Shown here piece by piece: positions 17,980-26,977 of a stretch of 64,000 nucleotides of DNA. Where the stretch lies: assembly GCF_025717515.1 (NCBI RefSeq), contig NZ_JAJIRN010000010.1:1-64000 (forward strand), read 5' to 3'. Each line of letters starts with the position of its first letter. Within the stretch, counting starts at the first letter, position 1. A program made the translations under genes and the position numbers. This stretch comes from Roseateles oligotrophus. Lineage in GTDB: Bacteria; Pseudomonadota; Gammaproteobacteria; Burkholderiales; Burkholderiaceae_C. The notes under the pieces were generated by a model. It did no database searches, was not told where the DNA came from, and was given only the letters and a program-made list of their open reading frames with translations.

Positions 17980-20900
17980 TTACTTGCTCAGCTTCACAGC
18001 CTTGTCACTCTGCGCCAAAGGAGCAGCTCCGGTCTCGACACGCAAGGCGGTCGTGGCTTGCACCTTGCCGCTGGCGTCCAGGAACTGGGCCGCACCCAAA
18101 TAACGCTCGCTATTGGCAAGACCCGACCAGCTCATGCCGACCACCGCATTGCCACCCGACACAACCTTGCCTGGCAATGCGACCTTGAAGTTGCCGCCCA
18201 TGTCGGCGCTGGTCACGAGCCAGCTCGACAGCTGGTAGCTCATCGAAGCCTCTGGGCCGGCATACGCATGCACGCAAACCTTGTAGTTACCAGCCTCAGG
18301 GCTGGTGATTTGCATCGCTTCGTTCGAGCCACCATTGCCCGAGTCGCCCACCTTCACGCCGGCCGCGTTGACCATCACTAGGTCAAAGTCGTCCGCAGCG
18401 CCATGGCTGGTGTCTTGGTTGCGCAGGGCGAAGCGAGCCACCACCGTGCCGGCAGCGATCGTCACCTGGTGCACCTTGACGTTGGCGGTATCGACACCGG
18501 CCTTGCAAACGTTCAAGGCATTGGCGGCGTCATTCGGCGCGAGCGTCACGCTTTCACCCAAGCTTGCGGCCTTCAGCCCACCCTTGATGGCCGTCATGCG
18601 GCCGGCAAAGCCGGTCTTGACGTTAAACAGCTTGCTGCCGCTGACGCGGTCGCTGGTCAACTCGGCCGGGGCGACGATGGCCTTGCCGACCTTGGCGGTC
18701 AGCGGGCTCTTGACCACATGGCCGGCGCCGTCGCTCCAGGTCACCGAACCATAGTTCCACTCGTTATCAACGGCGGTGGTGGCGGTGATCTTGACCGTGA
18801 ACGTGGCCTTGGCACCAGGTGCCAGGGTCAGCGTCGAAGGCGTTACCACGGTCGTGAAACCGGGCAAGCTGGCGCTAGCGGTATAGGTGGCGGATGCCGC
18901 GCCGACATTGGTGACCGTGCGGGTCATCGTCACCGGCACAGTGCCCAAGACATTGCCGACCGTCATCGAAGGCAGGTTCAGGTTATAGGTCTCGTCGAGC
19001 GCGCCGCCTACGCAAGCGGCACCGCTCAAGCTGCCAACCTTGCACTGGTACTTGGTGTAGTCCGCAGCGCCCAGATCAAAGACCAGGCCTGGATCGGCGG
19101 CCTTGTTCGGGTCCACATGGCCGGCACCTTGCGACCATGGCGTCATGCCGTTTTGCATGCCGGTCAGGCCGTCATCCAAGGTGTTGTAGGTGGTCGTCAT
19201 CAACGCCGACTTGATCATCGCAGGCGTCCATGAAGGATTGCGCTGCTTCAGCAAGGTCGCCAAGCCGGCCACGTGCGGCGAGGACATCGACGTGCCTTGG
19301 TAAGAAGCCCAAGCCGGCAGGCCAGCGGCTGCGCCGCTTTCGATCGCGAGCTTCTCGGCTTCGGTAGCGCCGGGCGTCACGCTGGCGACCACGTCCACGC
19401 CAGGCGCGGTCAGGTCGGGCTTGAGCACATTGCCATCAAAACGGTTCGGGCCGCGCGAGGAAAAGCCGGCCATCTTCGGCGCGGGCGTGGTGCCGATGAA
19501 GAACTTCGTGATCGCAGCTGTTGGCGTTGCAGCTGCCGCATAGGTTTTGACCAAGGCGCCGTCGGCGGCGCTGATGTGGACGGACGGAATGCTGTGAGCA
19601 TCCGCGACCAGGCCGGAGCCGTTATCGACCAGCACCATGCCGACACCGCCGGCGTTTTGCACGGCCAGGCTCTTGTCGACACGGGCATTACCGCCGCGAG
19701 TGCAGACCACCACCTTGCCGGCCACCTTGGCCGGATCCAGCAAAACCTGACCAGCCGGCGCTGCGGCGCTGTAGCAGAGGTTGGCATTGCCGCCGCCAAC
19801 ACCGGCTGCTTCGGCCAGCAACATATCCGTGGCAGTCAAATCATTCAGACTCAGCGTGGCGCCGGTATAGGCGGCACCATTGCCCAGGGTTACCGTGCCC
19901 TTGAAGGCGCGATCATGGGTGGACGCAGCGACCGTCGTCAGCCATGGGCTGATGTGAGCCACTTCATTGGCCGGGCCGCTATTGCCGGCCGAAGCAGCGA
20001 CAAACACGCCCGCATTGGTAGCGCGCAAGAACGCTTGCTCGGCAGAGTCATTGACGCTGGTGCCGCCGCTGATCGAGAAGTTAATGACGTTGACGCCGTC
20101 TTTGACCGCTTGATCGATCGCGCTGACGATGTCGGAGCTGGTGCAGCTGTTCTTGCCGCCGGTTGGCTCGGTCGCCAGGGGGAAGGTCCAGCAGACCTTG
20201 TAGGACGACACGCGGGCACGCGGAGCCATGCCGGTAGCAACACCCATAGGCACGCCGTTGACGACGGCCGTGGCACCCCAGTTGCCGGCCACGGTCGAGG
20301 CCGTGTGGTCACCGTGGCCGCCATGGCCGACGCTGCCGCCGATCGAGTCACGGGCTGAATTGTCGAATTCGGTCCAGTGGAAGGTCGGGTAGTTAGCGTG
20401 CATGCCGGCGCTGAAGTAGCGTGCACCGACTAACTTGTTATTGCACTTGATGTTGCCGGCGGTGTCGCAAGTGCCGCTGAAAGTTGCCGGCGCAGGGCCG
20501 TAGTTCTGCGCGTCGGCAGGGTTGAAGCTGGGCACGCCGTTGGCGTCCACGCGATCGGCAAAGGCTGGGTTCTCGGGCCAGATACCGCCGTCGATGATGC
20601 CGACAACCATGCCTTCGCCGGCATTGCTGCGGCCGGACAACTGGCTCCACAGGCCGCCGGCCTTGTCCAGCCCCAGGAAGGTCGAGGTCGAAATCGTCAG
20701 CAACTGACGCATCTCATCCGGCTGCACCGACAGCACGCCGGCATTGTTCTTCAGCGTCGCGACTTCGGCGTCGGTCAGCAGCGCGGCAAAGCCGTTCAGC
20801 ACCGTGGTGTAACGGGCAAACACCTCGGCATTGGCCACCGTCGAGGCGACCAGGTTCTGCTGCTCACCCAGGTATTGGACATAGTCCTGCACCGCAGCAG

Positions 20901-21084
20901 ACTCGAAGTTGATGCGGGCAGTGGTGGCACTGCGGGTCTGTGCTGGGGCCAGTTGGGGAGCGCTGGCGACGGGCTGCGCTTGCAGCTGGACGATGTAGGC
21001 GCGGCGGGCTTCCTGGGCTTGTGCGCTGGCGGCAAGGCCGGCCAACAGAGCCACGGCGGCCAGGGAAATTGGACGAAGTTTCAT
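17980..21084 (-). CDS. secreted subtilisin-like serine protease with PA and Fn3-like domains
   Basis: 1034 aa exported S8 protease. Signal peptide 1-23 (ends SAQAQ), inhibitor I9 propeptide about 28-130, catalytic domain about 155-650. Visible catalytic residues are D165 (GIIDGG), H257 (HGDHTAS), N368 (SAGNSGP) and S599 (GTSMSSPHVAG). A PA domain is inserted at about 430-530. An Fn3-like domain (TRTVTNVGAASATYTAS) and a C-terminal beta-rich region follow. The layout resembles large plant-type and marine subtilases. It has no PEP-CTERM tail of its own. It starts 39 bp after a PEP-CTERM gene and is probably co-transcribed with it. Confidence 0.92.
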   Translation of the reverse strand: MKLRPISLAAVALLAGLAASAQAQEARRAYIVQLQAQPVASAPQLAPAQTRSATTARINFESAAVQDYVQYLGEQQNLVASTVANAEVFARYTTVLNGFAALLTDAEVATLKNNAGVLSVQPDEMRQLLTISTSTFLGLDKAGGLWSQLSGRSNAGEGMVVGIIDGGIWPENPAFADRVDANGVPSFNPADAQNYGPAPATFSGTCDTAGNIKCNNKLVGARYFSAGMHANYPTFHWTEFDNSARDSIGGSVGHGGHGDHTASTVAGNWGATAVVNGVPMGVATGMAPRARVSSYKVCWTFPLATEPTGGKNSCTSSDIVSAIDQAVKDGVNVINFSISGGTSVNDSAEQAFLRATNAGVFVAASAGNSGPANEVAHISPWLTTVAASTHDRAFKGTVTLGNGAAYTGATLSLNDLTATDMLLAEAAGVGGGNANLCYSAAAPAGQVLLDPAKVAGKVVVCTRGGNARVDKSLAVQNAGGVGMVLVDNGSGLVADAHSIPSVHISAADGALVKTYAAAATPTAAITKFFIGTTPAPKMAGFSSRGPNRFDGNVLKPDLTAPGVDVVASVTPGATEAEKLAIESGAAAGLPAWASYQGTSMSSPHVAGLATLLKQRNPSWTPAMIKSALMTTTYNTLDDGLTGMQNGMTPWSQGAGHVDPNKAADPGLVFDLGAADYTKYQCKVGSLSGAACVGGALDETYNLNLPSMTVGNVLGTVPVTMTRTVTNVGAASATYTASASLPGFTTVVTPSTLTLAPGAKATFTVKITATTAVDNEWNYGSVTWSDGAGHVVKSPLTAKVGKAIVAPAELTSDRVSGSKLFNVKTGFAGRMTAIKGGLKAASLGESVTLAPNDAANALNVCKAGVDTANVKVHQVTIAAGTVVARFALRNQDTSHGAADDFDLVMVNAAGVKVGDSGNGGSNEAMQITSPEAGNYKVCVHAYAGPEASMSYQLSSWLVTSADMGGNFKVALPGKVVSGGNAVVGMSWSGLANSERYLGAAQFLDASGKVQATTALRVETGAAPLAQSDKAVKLSK

Positions 21085-21123
21085 TGATCTATTCCTTGAA
21101 TGTGTTTGACTTGACCGAGACGC

Positions 21124-21864
21124 TCAGGCGGCCTTGCGGCGACGGGCGATGGCGCCGACGGCGGCCAGACCCAGACCCATCAAGGCCCAGCTGCTTGGCT
21201 CGGGCACGGCTGCGGTCATCGTGATGTTGTCGATAGCGTAATTGGCCAAATTGGCGCTGCTTGTGCAGCTGCCGGCGGCATTACAGGCATAACCGCGAAT
21301 CCGGATGTAGTTGACATCCACGTTGGCAATGCTGGCCGGCGCCACCAGGCTCGCGAAATTGAAGGTGCCGCCTGTGGGCCCAGCCAAAGGCATCTGGACG
21401 CCGGAGAACAGCGTTGCATTCGCGGCACTAAATCCTGCGATGACCAGAATCCCGCTGAGGGCGGGGTAGATGGTGCCGTTGACTTCGCCGACGCCGATGA
21501 TGGAGGCATCCAGTCCGGTCATGCGGAAATTGGCCCCGTCATTGCGGCCGAAATAGAAGTAGCCGTCATCCACCATGCCGATGAATTTGCTGCTATTGCC
21601 CTGTGGGCAGCTCATGCCAGGGCCGCAGGTATCGGCCAGATTGCTGCCATCGATGACGCTCCCCACCAAATCGCCAGCCACGGCGCCGACGCCATAAGAC
21701 TCTGTCCAGAAGTCGCCGAAAATGTTTTGGCCACCGGCACCTGTAATGAACGGTGAGTCTTGTGGCTGCTCGAAGTCCAGCACCGCCGCCTGGGCCAGGC
21801 CCAAGCTGGCCAACATGGCGGCCGCAGCCGTCGCCTTGATCATCATCGACATCTTGATCTTCAT
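21124..21864 (-). CDS. PEP-CTERM sorting-domain protein upstream of the subtilase
   Basis: 246 aa exported protein. Signal peptide about 1-26 (LASLGLAQA), body starting VLDFEQPQDSPF and rich in Gly, Asn and Asp, and a PEP-CTERM tail (VPEPSSW, ALMGLGLAAVGAIA, RRRKAA). Four Cys in the body could form two disulfides. First gene of a probable two-gene operon with the subtilase, so protease and surface protein may act together. The LDFE opening is shared with many PEP-CTERM proteins of carbohydrate-binding appearance, but no domain can be named from sequence alone. Confidence 0.82.
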   Translation of the reverse strand: MKIKMSMMIKATAAAAMLASLGLAQAAVLDFEQPQDSPFITGAGGQNIFGDFWTESYGVGAVAGDLVGSVIDGSNLADTCGPGMSCPQGNSSKFIGMVDDGYFYFGRNDGANFRMTGLDASIIGVGEVNGTIYPALSGILVIAGFSAANATLFSGVQMPLAGPTGGTFNFASLVAPASIANVDVNYIRIRGYACNAAGSCTSSANLANYAIDNITMTAAVPEPSSWALMGLGLAAVGAIARRRKAA

Positions 21865-22253
21865 TTTTTGCCTTAAGTCCCAATGGTGGGGGTGAAGTGA
21901 TCCACTGTTTGACTGGCACCGATGATTCTTGAAGATAGCAAGAGACCGGAGCAGCCGACCGTTCTAGCCATGAGTGAATGTTGTTAGCTCAGCTCATTGC
22001 TCGAGAGGTTTGGATTCTGCCGAGACAGGCCTGCAACTCCATCCCGAATTGCCCGCCCCCCATGCCGGGGGGGAGAGGGTTTTTACCGAGCCCGCGGAGG
22101 CAATTCGAGTCATTTCAGCGGTTATAGACGAGCCTGCTTTTTTCACCAGGATCCACCTGACATCCGGGTTATCCCCCGATGTCACGGTTTGGCGAAAAAA
22201 CATCGCACCGAAAGAGTGTCTTCAGCGGGGCTTTCGATTGGCCGCTGGCTTGA
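21865..22253. other. 389-bp gap between a PEP-CTERM gene and the end of the secretion operon
   Basis: No credible coding region. It should hold the minus-strand promoter of the PEP-CTERM/subtilase pair and the end of the secretion transcript. Two inverted repeats are visible: TGACATC-N13-GATGTCA (22158-22184) without a T run, and a C-run/G-run hairpin around 22055-22073 followed by GAGAGGGTTTTT. Either may end transcription; neither is convincing. Confidence 0.5.
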
Positions 22254-22778
22254 TCAAGGAATTGGGCTTGACGCCGGACCAGGGCTTGGGATGGCCATGT
22301 TTTCCGGCGAAGCAGCGCTGGCGTCACCGGCGGCCTTGTTCGTGTTGGCCGCAAACACCCAGTCTTGCGCCGTGGCGATCGCCGTGCCGTCGGCTTGTAG
22401 CTGCCGCAGCAGCGGCCGCTCGGAGCGGCTGTGCACGGCCGAGAAGGTTTTGGGGTTGGCCACATCGGGCACCAGCACCCAGTCGGCTTTGCCGGTAAAG
22501 GGGTCGGCATAGGCGCGGCGCAAATGGTGGTGGGTCTTGGGGCCGCGCCGGTCGGCGAGCAGATCCTCCAGGCTGCCAGGGTATTGCGCCAGGCCCGGCG
22601 AGGTCTTCAAGTAACTCGCTATTGCCTGGGCAATCTCATTGCCTCGAAACTCCAACTCGCGTTCGCGCTCGCGCTGCGCGGCGGTGCTCCAGGCTTGACC
22701 CAAGGCCGCCAAACCCGCCGCCGTGATGGCGACGAAGAAGAGCAGGCCGAGATAAGTGAAGCCTCTTTGCCTGGACAT
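22254..22778 (-). CDS. type II secretion-like pseudopilin (last gene of operon)
   Basis: 174 aa from the ATG at 22778. The prepilin-type leader is short (MSRQRG) and the helix begins FTYLGLLFFVAIT, with Tyr-Leu where Leu-Ile/Leu-Glu is usual, so the +5 Glu is absent. A charged coiled segment (ERERELEFRGNEIAQAI) follows. The globular part has a GspG-like core (LAQYPGSLEDLL, DPFTGKADWVLV) and the C-terminus is rich in Pro, Ser and Ala. Lack of Glu5 is typical of a pilus-tip subunit, but that role is inference. Confidence 0.8.
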   Translation of the reverse strand: MSRQRGFTYLGLLFFVAITAAGLAALGQAWSTAAQRERERELEFRGNEIAQAIASYLKTSPGLAQYPGSLEDLLADRRGPKTHHHLRRAYADPFTGKADWVLVPDVANPKTFSAVHSRSERPLLRQLQADGTAIATAQDWVFAANTNKAAGDASAASPENMAIPSPGPASSPIP

Positions 22779-22779
22779 C

Positions 22780-23193
22780 TCACCAATCCGCAAATAGCCG
22801 CCCATCGCTGGCGCGGCCGGCGGCGCCGCTGCGCACGTCGTAGACCTGTCCGGTCGCGACCGCATCGGGCGGCGGCGCCAGCACCACCCAGGCCTCGCGG
22901 CTGCCGGTCAGCGGGTCCTCGGGGATCTCGCGGATATAGCGGGCCGTGGCCAGCTCCTCCAGCGAATCGGGGTAACGGCCTTTGTCGGCGGCATATTGAT
23001 CGAGCGCGTCGCGCATGGTGCTCAGCGAGCTGCGCAACGCGGTTTCTTTGGACTTTTGCAAGCTATTGAAATAACGCGGTGCGGCGATCGAAGCCAGCAG
23101 CGCCACGATCGCCATCACCACGATCAACTCGATCAGCGTGAAGCCGCGCGCCCTCGGGGGGCCGTCCATATACTCAGGGGCGAGGGGTTTCAT
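22780..23193 (-). CDS. GspG-like pseudopilin
   Basis: 137 aa from the ATG at 23193 (a TTG at 23202 is the alternative). Leader ends RARG, then the classic N-methylated helix FTLIELIVVMAIVALLASIA with Glu at +5, followed by YFNSLQKSKETALRSSL. The C-terminal GRYPDSLEELA and DPLTGSREAWVV match major pseudopilins. It overlaps the previous gene's stop and ends 1 bp before the next start, so it is tightly coupled. Confidence 0.85.
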   Translation of the reverse strand: MKPLAPEYMDGPPRARGFTLIELIVVMAIVALLASIAAPRYFNSLQKSKETALRSSLSTMRDALDQYAADKGRYPDSLEELATARYIREIPEDPLTGSREAWVVLAPPPDAVATGQVYDVRSGAAGRASDGRLFADW

Positions 23194-23195
23194 TT

Positions 23196-23663
23196 CTACC
23201 AATCCTTGTAGCGCGAGCCGTCCAGCGCACGGCGCTCGGAGCGCGAAAAAACATCGAACACATCGCGACCGGGGCGAGGCTCATCGGGCGGGCTATCGGC
23301 GGCCCGCTGGCCCCAGGTTTCGGCCGGCGCCAGGCTGGGGTCGGCGAACGGGTCGCGCGGCAGCCGGCGCAGCAAATAGAGCTTGCGGCCATCGACGCTG
23401 CGCGCATCCGGCACGCCCGCCACCAGCGACTGCAGATTGGGCGGGTAGCCGCTGTCCTCCGGGCTGGCCTTTATCTGGCCGGCCTCGACGGCTTTTTTAT
23501 AGGCGTCAAGCGCGCCACGCAGCGTCCGCAAGCCGGCCCGCAACTCATGCTCGCGGCTGCGCTGCACCGTCAACTCCAGCAGCGGCCGCGCCGAGCCGGC
23601 CAGCATCGCCATGATGGCCAGCACGACCAGCATTTCAATCAAGGTGAAGCCGCGCTGGTACAT
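23196..23663 (-). CDS. GspG-like pseudopilin
   Basis: 155 aa from the ATG at 23663 (MYQRG). Prepilin motif G-FTLIEMLVVLAIMAMLAG with Glu at +5, then VQRSREHELRAGLRTLRGALDAYK and GYPPNLQSLVAG, and RRLPRDPFAD as in GspG-type subunits. An in-frame ATG at 23681 would give a longer leader but overlaps the secretin gene and has no better ribosome site. One of three pseudopilin genes downstream of the secretin. Confidence 0.83.
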   Translation of the reverse strand: MYQRGFTLIEMLVVLAIMAMLAGSARPLLELTVQRSREHELRAGLRTLRGALDAYKKAVEAGQIKASPEDSGYPPNLQSLVAGVPDARSVDGRKLYLLRRLPRDPFADPSLAPAETWGQRAADSPPDEPRPGRDVFDVFSRSERRALDGSRYKDW

Positions 23664-23667
23664 AAGG

Positions 23668-25842
23668 TCAGCGTGGCGCATCCACGGTCAACAGGCCCGA
23701 ACCTTCCATCCGCACGGACGCGCTCTCGCCATTGAGCCCGCTGGCGGACAGGCCGCTCAGGCCGATATTGAGCACCTGGCCGTTGGCGGCCGGCAAGGCC
23801 CGCAACACCACCACCCGCTCACCGCGCGGCGCCAACTCGACCGGCAAGCGGCCCGAGTTGGCGCCGGCACTCGCCGCCGCCGGCTGCAGCCGGGTCGGGT
23901 CATATTCCAGCTCGCCCTTGACGGTCAGGCCGGAGTCGTTCTTCAGCGTCACCGAAACGGTGCCACCCGCGGCGACCTGCGGCGTCACGTCCAGATGCAC
24001 GGTCGCCTCCTGATTGACGGCCTCGGCCGCAGCTGCGGCGGCCGGCGCGGGGCGCGCCAGCGCAGCCGCTTGGCCGGCCCCGACCGGCGCCACACCGACC
24101 TTGGTATTGGGTTTCAACAGACTGCTGAAAGCGCCCGGCGAAGCGTCGGTGCCGCTGGCCATGCGGGTCATCGCCACATCCGGCAAGGCCAGGCTGCGCA
24201 CGATGCGCGGCGTGATCAAGAGCACCACCTCGGTCTTGTTGCGGGTGGAGTTCTGCACACCGAACAGAGTACCCAGCACAGGCATCTCCGAGAGGCCGGG
24301 GATGCCGCTGGCCGAGCGGCGGTCTTCGTCGCTGATCAAGCCGGCCAAGACTTGCGTCTCGCCATCGTTCAAACGCAGGGTGGTGGAAGTCTGGCGGGTG
24401 CCGATCTCATAGGCGGTGGTGCCGCCGGGGCCGGTCACCTGACGGATCAGATTGCTGACCTCCAGGCCGATCTTGATCACCACATCGTTGTCGAGCTGGA
24501 TGCTGGGCTCGACATCAAGCTTCAGGCCGATATCCAGATAGCTGACATTGGCCGCCACCGAGGTGGAGCCGGTGAAATTGGTGGTGGTGGTGAAGACCGG
24601 CACCTTCTGGCCGATATGGACCTTGGCCTTTTCCCGGTTGCGCACGCGAATCTTCGGGTTGGCGAGGATGTTGCCATTGCCCGAGGTGCCGCGAATCGTC
24701 GCCGCCACGGCCGGGTTGGCGATCGTCGCGCGGAAGTCATTGTGGCGACCCAGCTCGACCTGCCCCTCCACAAAGGGCAAACCAAAGTTAACCTTGTCCG
24801 GCCATTTCAGGCCCAGGTCGGTGACGCGGTCGGTCGACAACTCCATCACCTCGACCTCCAGCATCACCTCGGGCTCGGGCAGGTCGATCGAGGCGATCAA
24901 CTTCTCGACCAAACGCATCACTTCGGGGGTGTCACGCACCACCATCAGGTTGAGGCGCTCGTCGATATGGATGTCACGCACCTTGGTGATGGTGCGCACC
25001 ATCGCCTGTACCTGCTTGACATCGGCGTTAGCCAAGAAGAGCGTGCGGGTGATCAGCTCCTGATGCTCGCGCTGTTTGGCGGCCGTATTGGGGAAGATCA
25101 GCACCGAGCTGTCGTTCAAGAGCTTGCGGTCCAGCCCTTGGGTGGACAGCAGCACGCGCATCGCCTCGTCAAGCGAAACATTGCGCAAGAAGATCGTCAC
25201 CTTGGCGTCGGCGCGCACGTCCTTGTCGAAAACGAAGTTGATATTCGAGCTGCGCGACAAGGCCTCAAAGACCTGGCGCAGCGCCGCATCGCGGAACTCC
25301 AGGGTGACCGGCTTCTGGAACGCCGGCCCCATGTCCGTCGCGGCGGCCTCCAGCGGCCGCGCCTGTGCCGATTGGCTCAACAGCAAACGCGCGCCGGCGT
25401 GGCCGGGCGACTCGGCCAGAATCTCGCGCGCCAAGGCCTCGGCCCGATCCGGCTTGCCATCGCGCAGCGCCTGGCGGGCCAGCACCAACTTGGTCTCCTG
25501 ACGCCGGCCGCGCTCCAGCTCGGCCTCGAACCAAGTAATGCGTGGATTCTTGGCGTCCACTTCGCGCAGGCGCTGCAGCGCCTCGGCGGCCTCGTCCCAG
25601 CGGCCGGCCGAGCGCAAGCCCTCGATTTGCACCAACAACCTTGTGGTCAGCTGCGAGGCGATGCGCAGCTGCGCGACACGCAGCGACTGCTCATGCGGGT
25701 CGAGCTTGCGCGCGTCGTCAAGCACGGCGTAGGCTTGAGGTAACTGATTAGCTCGCACCAAATCATCCGCTTGGCGCAGCGCCGGATGCGCGCAGGCCGC
25801 CAGCATTGCGGCGACGGCCAGGGTCAAAATAAAGGACTTCAT
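23668..25842 (-). CDS. gspD: secretin GspD with cohesin-like C-terminal domain
   Basis: Outer-membrane channel of the secretion machine, 724 aa. Lipoprotein signal with lipobox LAAC (Cys about 19), so the N-terminus is probably lipidated. Helical TPR-like repeats fill about 25-165. An STN/N0-like domain (VTLEFRDAALRQVFEAL) and an N1-type domain (TRTLFLANADVKQVQAMVRTI) follow. The secretin core ends in VPVFTT, GLISDED and TEVVLLITPRIV. After it, a Pro/Ala linker leads to a beta-rich region (VHLDVTPQVAAGGTVSVTLKN, ELEYDPTRLQ) like a cohesin domain. The start at 25842 overlaps the previous stop (ATGA). Confidence 0.88.
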   Translation of the reverse strand: MKSFILTLAVAAMLAACAHPALRQADDLVRANQLPQAYAVLDDARKLDPHEQSLRVAQLRIASQLTTRLLVQIEGLRSAGRWDEAAEALQRLREVDAKNPRITWFEAELERGRRQETKLVLARQALRDGKPDRAEALAREILAESPGHAGARLLLSQSAQARPLEAAATDMGPAFQKPVTLEFRDAALRQVFEALSRSSNINFVFDKDVRADAKVTIFLRNVSLDEAMRVLLSTQGLDRKLLNDSSVLIFPNTAAKQREHQELITRTLFLANADVKQVQAMVRTITKVRDIHIDERLNLMVVRDTPEVMRLVEKLIASIDLPEPEVMLEVEVMELSTDRVTDLGLKWPDKVNFGLPFVEGQVELGRHNDFRATIANPAVAATIRGTSGNGNILANPKIRVRNREKAKVHIGQKVPVFTTTTNFTGSTSVAANVSYLDIGLKLDVEPSIQLDNDVVIKIGLEVSNLIRQVTGPGGTTAYEIGTRQTSTTLRLNDGETQVLAGLISDEDRRSASGIPGLSEMPVLGTLFGVQNSTRNKTEVVLLITPRIVRSLALPDVAMTRMASGTDASPGAFSSLLKPNTKVGVAPVGAGQAAALARPAPAAAAAAEAVNQEATVHLDVTPQVAAGGTVSVTLKNDSGLTVKGELEYDPTRLQPAAASAGANSGRLPVELAPRGERVVVLRALPAANGQVLNIGLSGLSASGLNGESASVRMEGSGLLTVDAPR

Positions 25843-26405
25843 GAGGGCTTGAACGAAATGGTTTGGTTGAGCTTGGCGGGCAGCCAGGTCAGGCTGAGCC
25901 CGCGTTCGGTGACGTGATCGACCCGCCATTGGCCGTCGATCACGTCGCCGGCCTTGACGGCCAGGCTGCGTACCGGGCCGGCCAGCAGGGCCTGCGCTTG
26001 ATCGCCTTCGACCAGGCGGCCGATCAATTGATAGGGGAAGGCCGGCGCCACCGGCACAGGCGGAGGCGCCGGCGCTGCGGCAACTTGCTTGGGGGCGGGC
26101 GGCGGCGGTGGTGGCGCCCAGGCCGCGAAGTAGCCTGCGGCGGGCACGGCCCAAGCTTCGCGTTCGACAGCGGCCCAGTTGGTGGGAACCAAGGGCTCTG
26201 CGGTCGAGGGCGCAGTTGCGCGCGCAGCCGCCGGCAGAGCAGATGAAGGCGTAGCGGCACGCCGCTCACCGGCCACCGGCTTGGCCAGCGACTCCTCGCC
26301 ATCCGGGCTCAAGGCCGACCACAGCGTGGCCGCCAGGGTCAGAGCCAGCGCGACACCCAGTGCCAGGCGACGCTGGTTTGAACTTGCTTGCTGCGCCTGA
26401 TTCAT
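25839..26405 (-). CDS. GspC/PilP-like inner-membrane linker protein
   Basis: 188 aa: short cytoplasmic start, one membrane helix (LALGVALALTLAATLWSA), a long Pro/Ala-rich periplasmic linker (AWAPPPPPPAPKQ...), and a C-terminal HR/PilP-like beta domain. That domain has FPYQLIGRLVEG, VKAGDVIDGQWRVDHVT and LTWLPAKLNQTISF. In related operons this gene is often labelled secretion system X factor. The domain probably contacts the secretin encoded next. ATGA overlaps on both sides. Confidence 0.72.
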   Translation of the reverse strand: MNQAQQASSNQRRLALGVALALTLAATLWSALSPDGEESLAKPVAGERRAATPSSALPAAARATAPSTAEPLVPTNWAAVEREAWAVPAAGYFAAWAPPPPPPAPKQVAAAPAPPPVPVAPAFPYQLIGRLVEGDQAQALLAGPVRSLAVKAGDVIDGQWRVDHVTERGLSLTWLPAKLNQTISFKPS

Positions 26406-26977
26406 GATTTGCCGCCTGCGCTACGGGGGTCGATGCGGGCATGCAGCGACCACAGCAGCTCGGCCTCCAGTTCGGGCGCATTGGGGTTGTTGCGGCGCAG
26501 CTTCAGCGCATCGAGGCTGAGTGCGGGGTCATGGCGCAAGGCCGCATCGATAAAAGCGCGCAGCTGCGCATAGCCGCCGGTCAAGGGCATGCTGATGCGC
26601 AAGCGCTCCAAGCCGGCGCCGGCGTCGACCGTCAGGCGGTGCTCGGTGCGCGCGCTGACCAGCCCCATGCGCAGGGCGATTTCGAGCAAATCCGCCAGAC
26701 GTTGCTGGCGCGACTCGGCCTTCGGCAAGGCCTGCTGCCATTGCTGCGGCGTCGCCGGCGGCGCGCTCGGGCCATTCAGCAAGCCCGCCGCGCGCTGGCT
26801 GCGCAATTGGCTTTTCAAGCCATCGGCCTCGGCCCGCAAACGCGCGCCCTGCTCGACCCAGCGCTGGCCACCGAGCAAGAGCAAGGCGGCCAGCAGCAGT
26901 GCAGCAGCACCGAGCAGACCGGGCCAGCCCAAGCCCCTGACGGCTCGTTTCAATTCGATCACGTTCATGCCCTTCAT
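26402..26977 (-). CDS. GspM-like assembly platform protein
   Basis: 191 aa from the ATG at 26977, overlapping the previous stop (ATGA). One N-terminal membrane helix (LLGAAALLLAALLLLGG), a coiled coil (GARLRAEADGLKSQLRSQ) and a ferredoxin-like C-terminal domain (LERLRISMPLTGGYAQLRAFIDAAL, then DALKLRR). This is the PilO/GspM topology, and it lies between L-like and C/P-like genes as expected for an inner-membrane platform. Confidence 0.75.
   Translation of the reverse strand: MKGMNVIELKRAVRGLGWPGLLGAAALLLAALLLLGGQRWVEQGARLRAEADGLKSQLRSQRAAGLLNGPSAPPATPQQWQQALPKAESRQQRLADLLEIALRMGLVSARTEHRLTVDAGAGLERLRISMPLTGGYAQLRAFIDAALRHDPALSLDALKLRRNNPNAPELEAELLWSLHARIDPRSAGGKS

Noticed and set aside
18403-20358. 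Plus-strand frames of 276 and 361 aa inside the subtilase
   Set aside because: Antisense shadows of a protease with complete catalytic residues.
23611-25743. 710-aa open frame on the plus strand
   Set aside because: Exactly antisense to gspD; composition rich in His, Arg and Gln typical of an antisense frame in high-GC DNA, and no recognisable domain.
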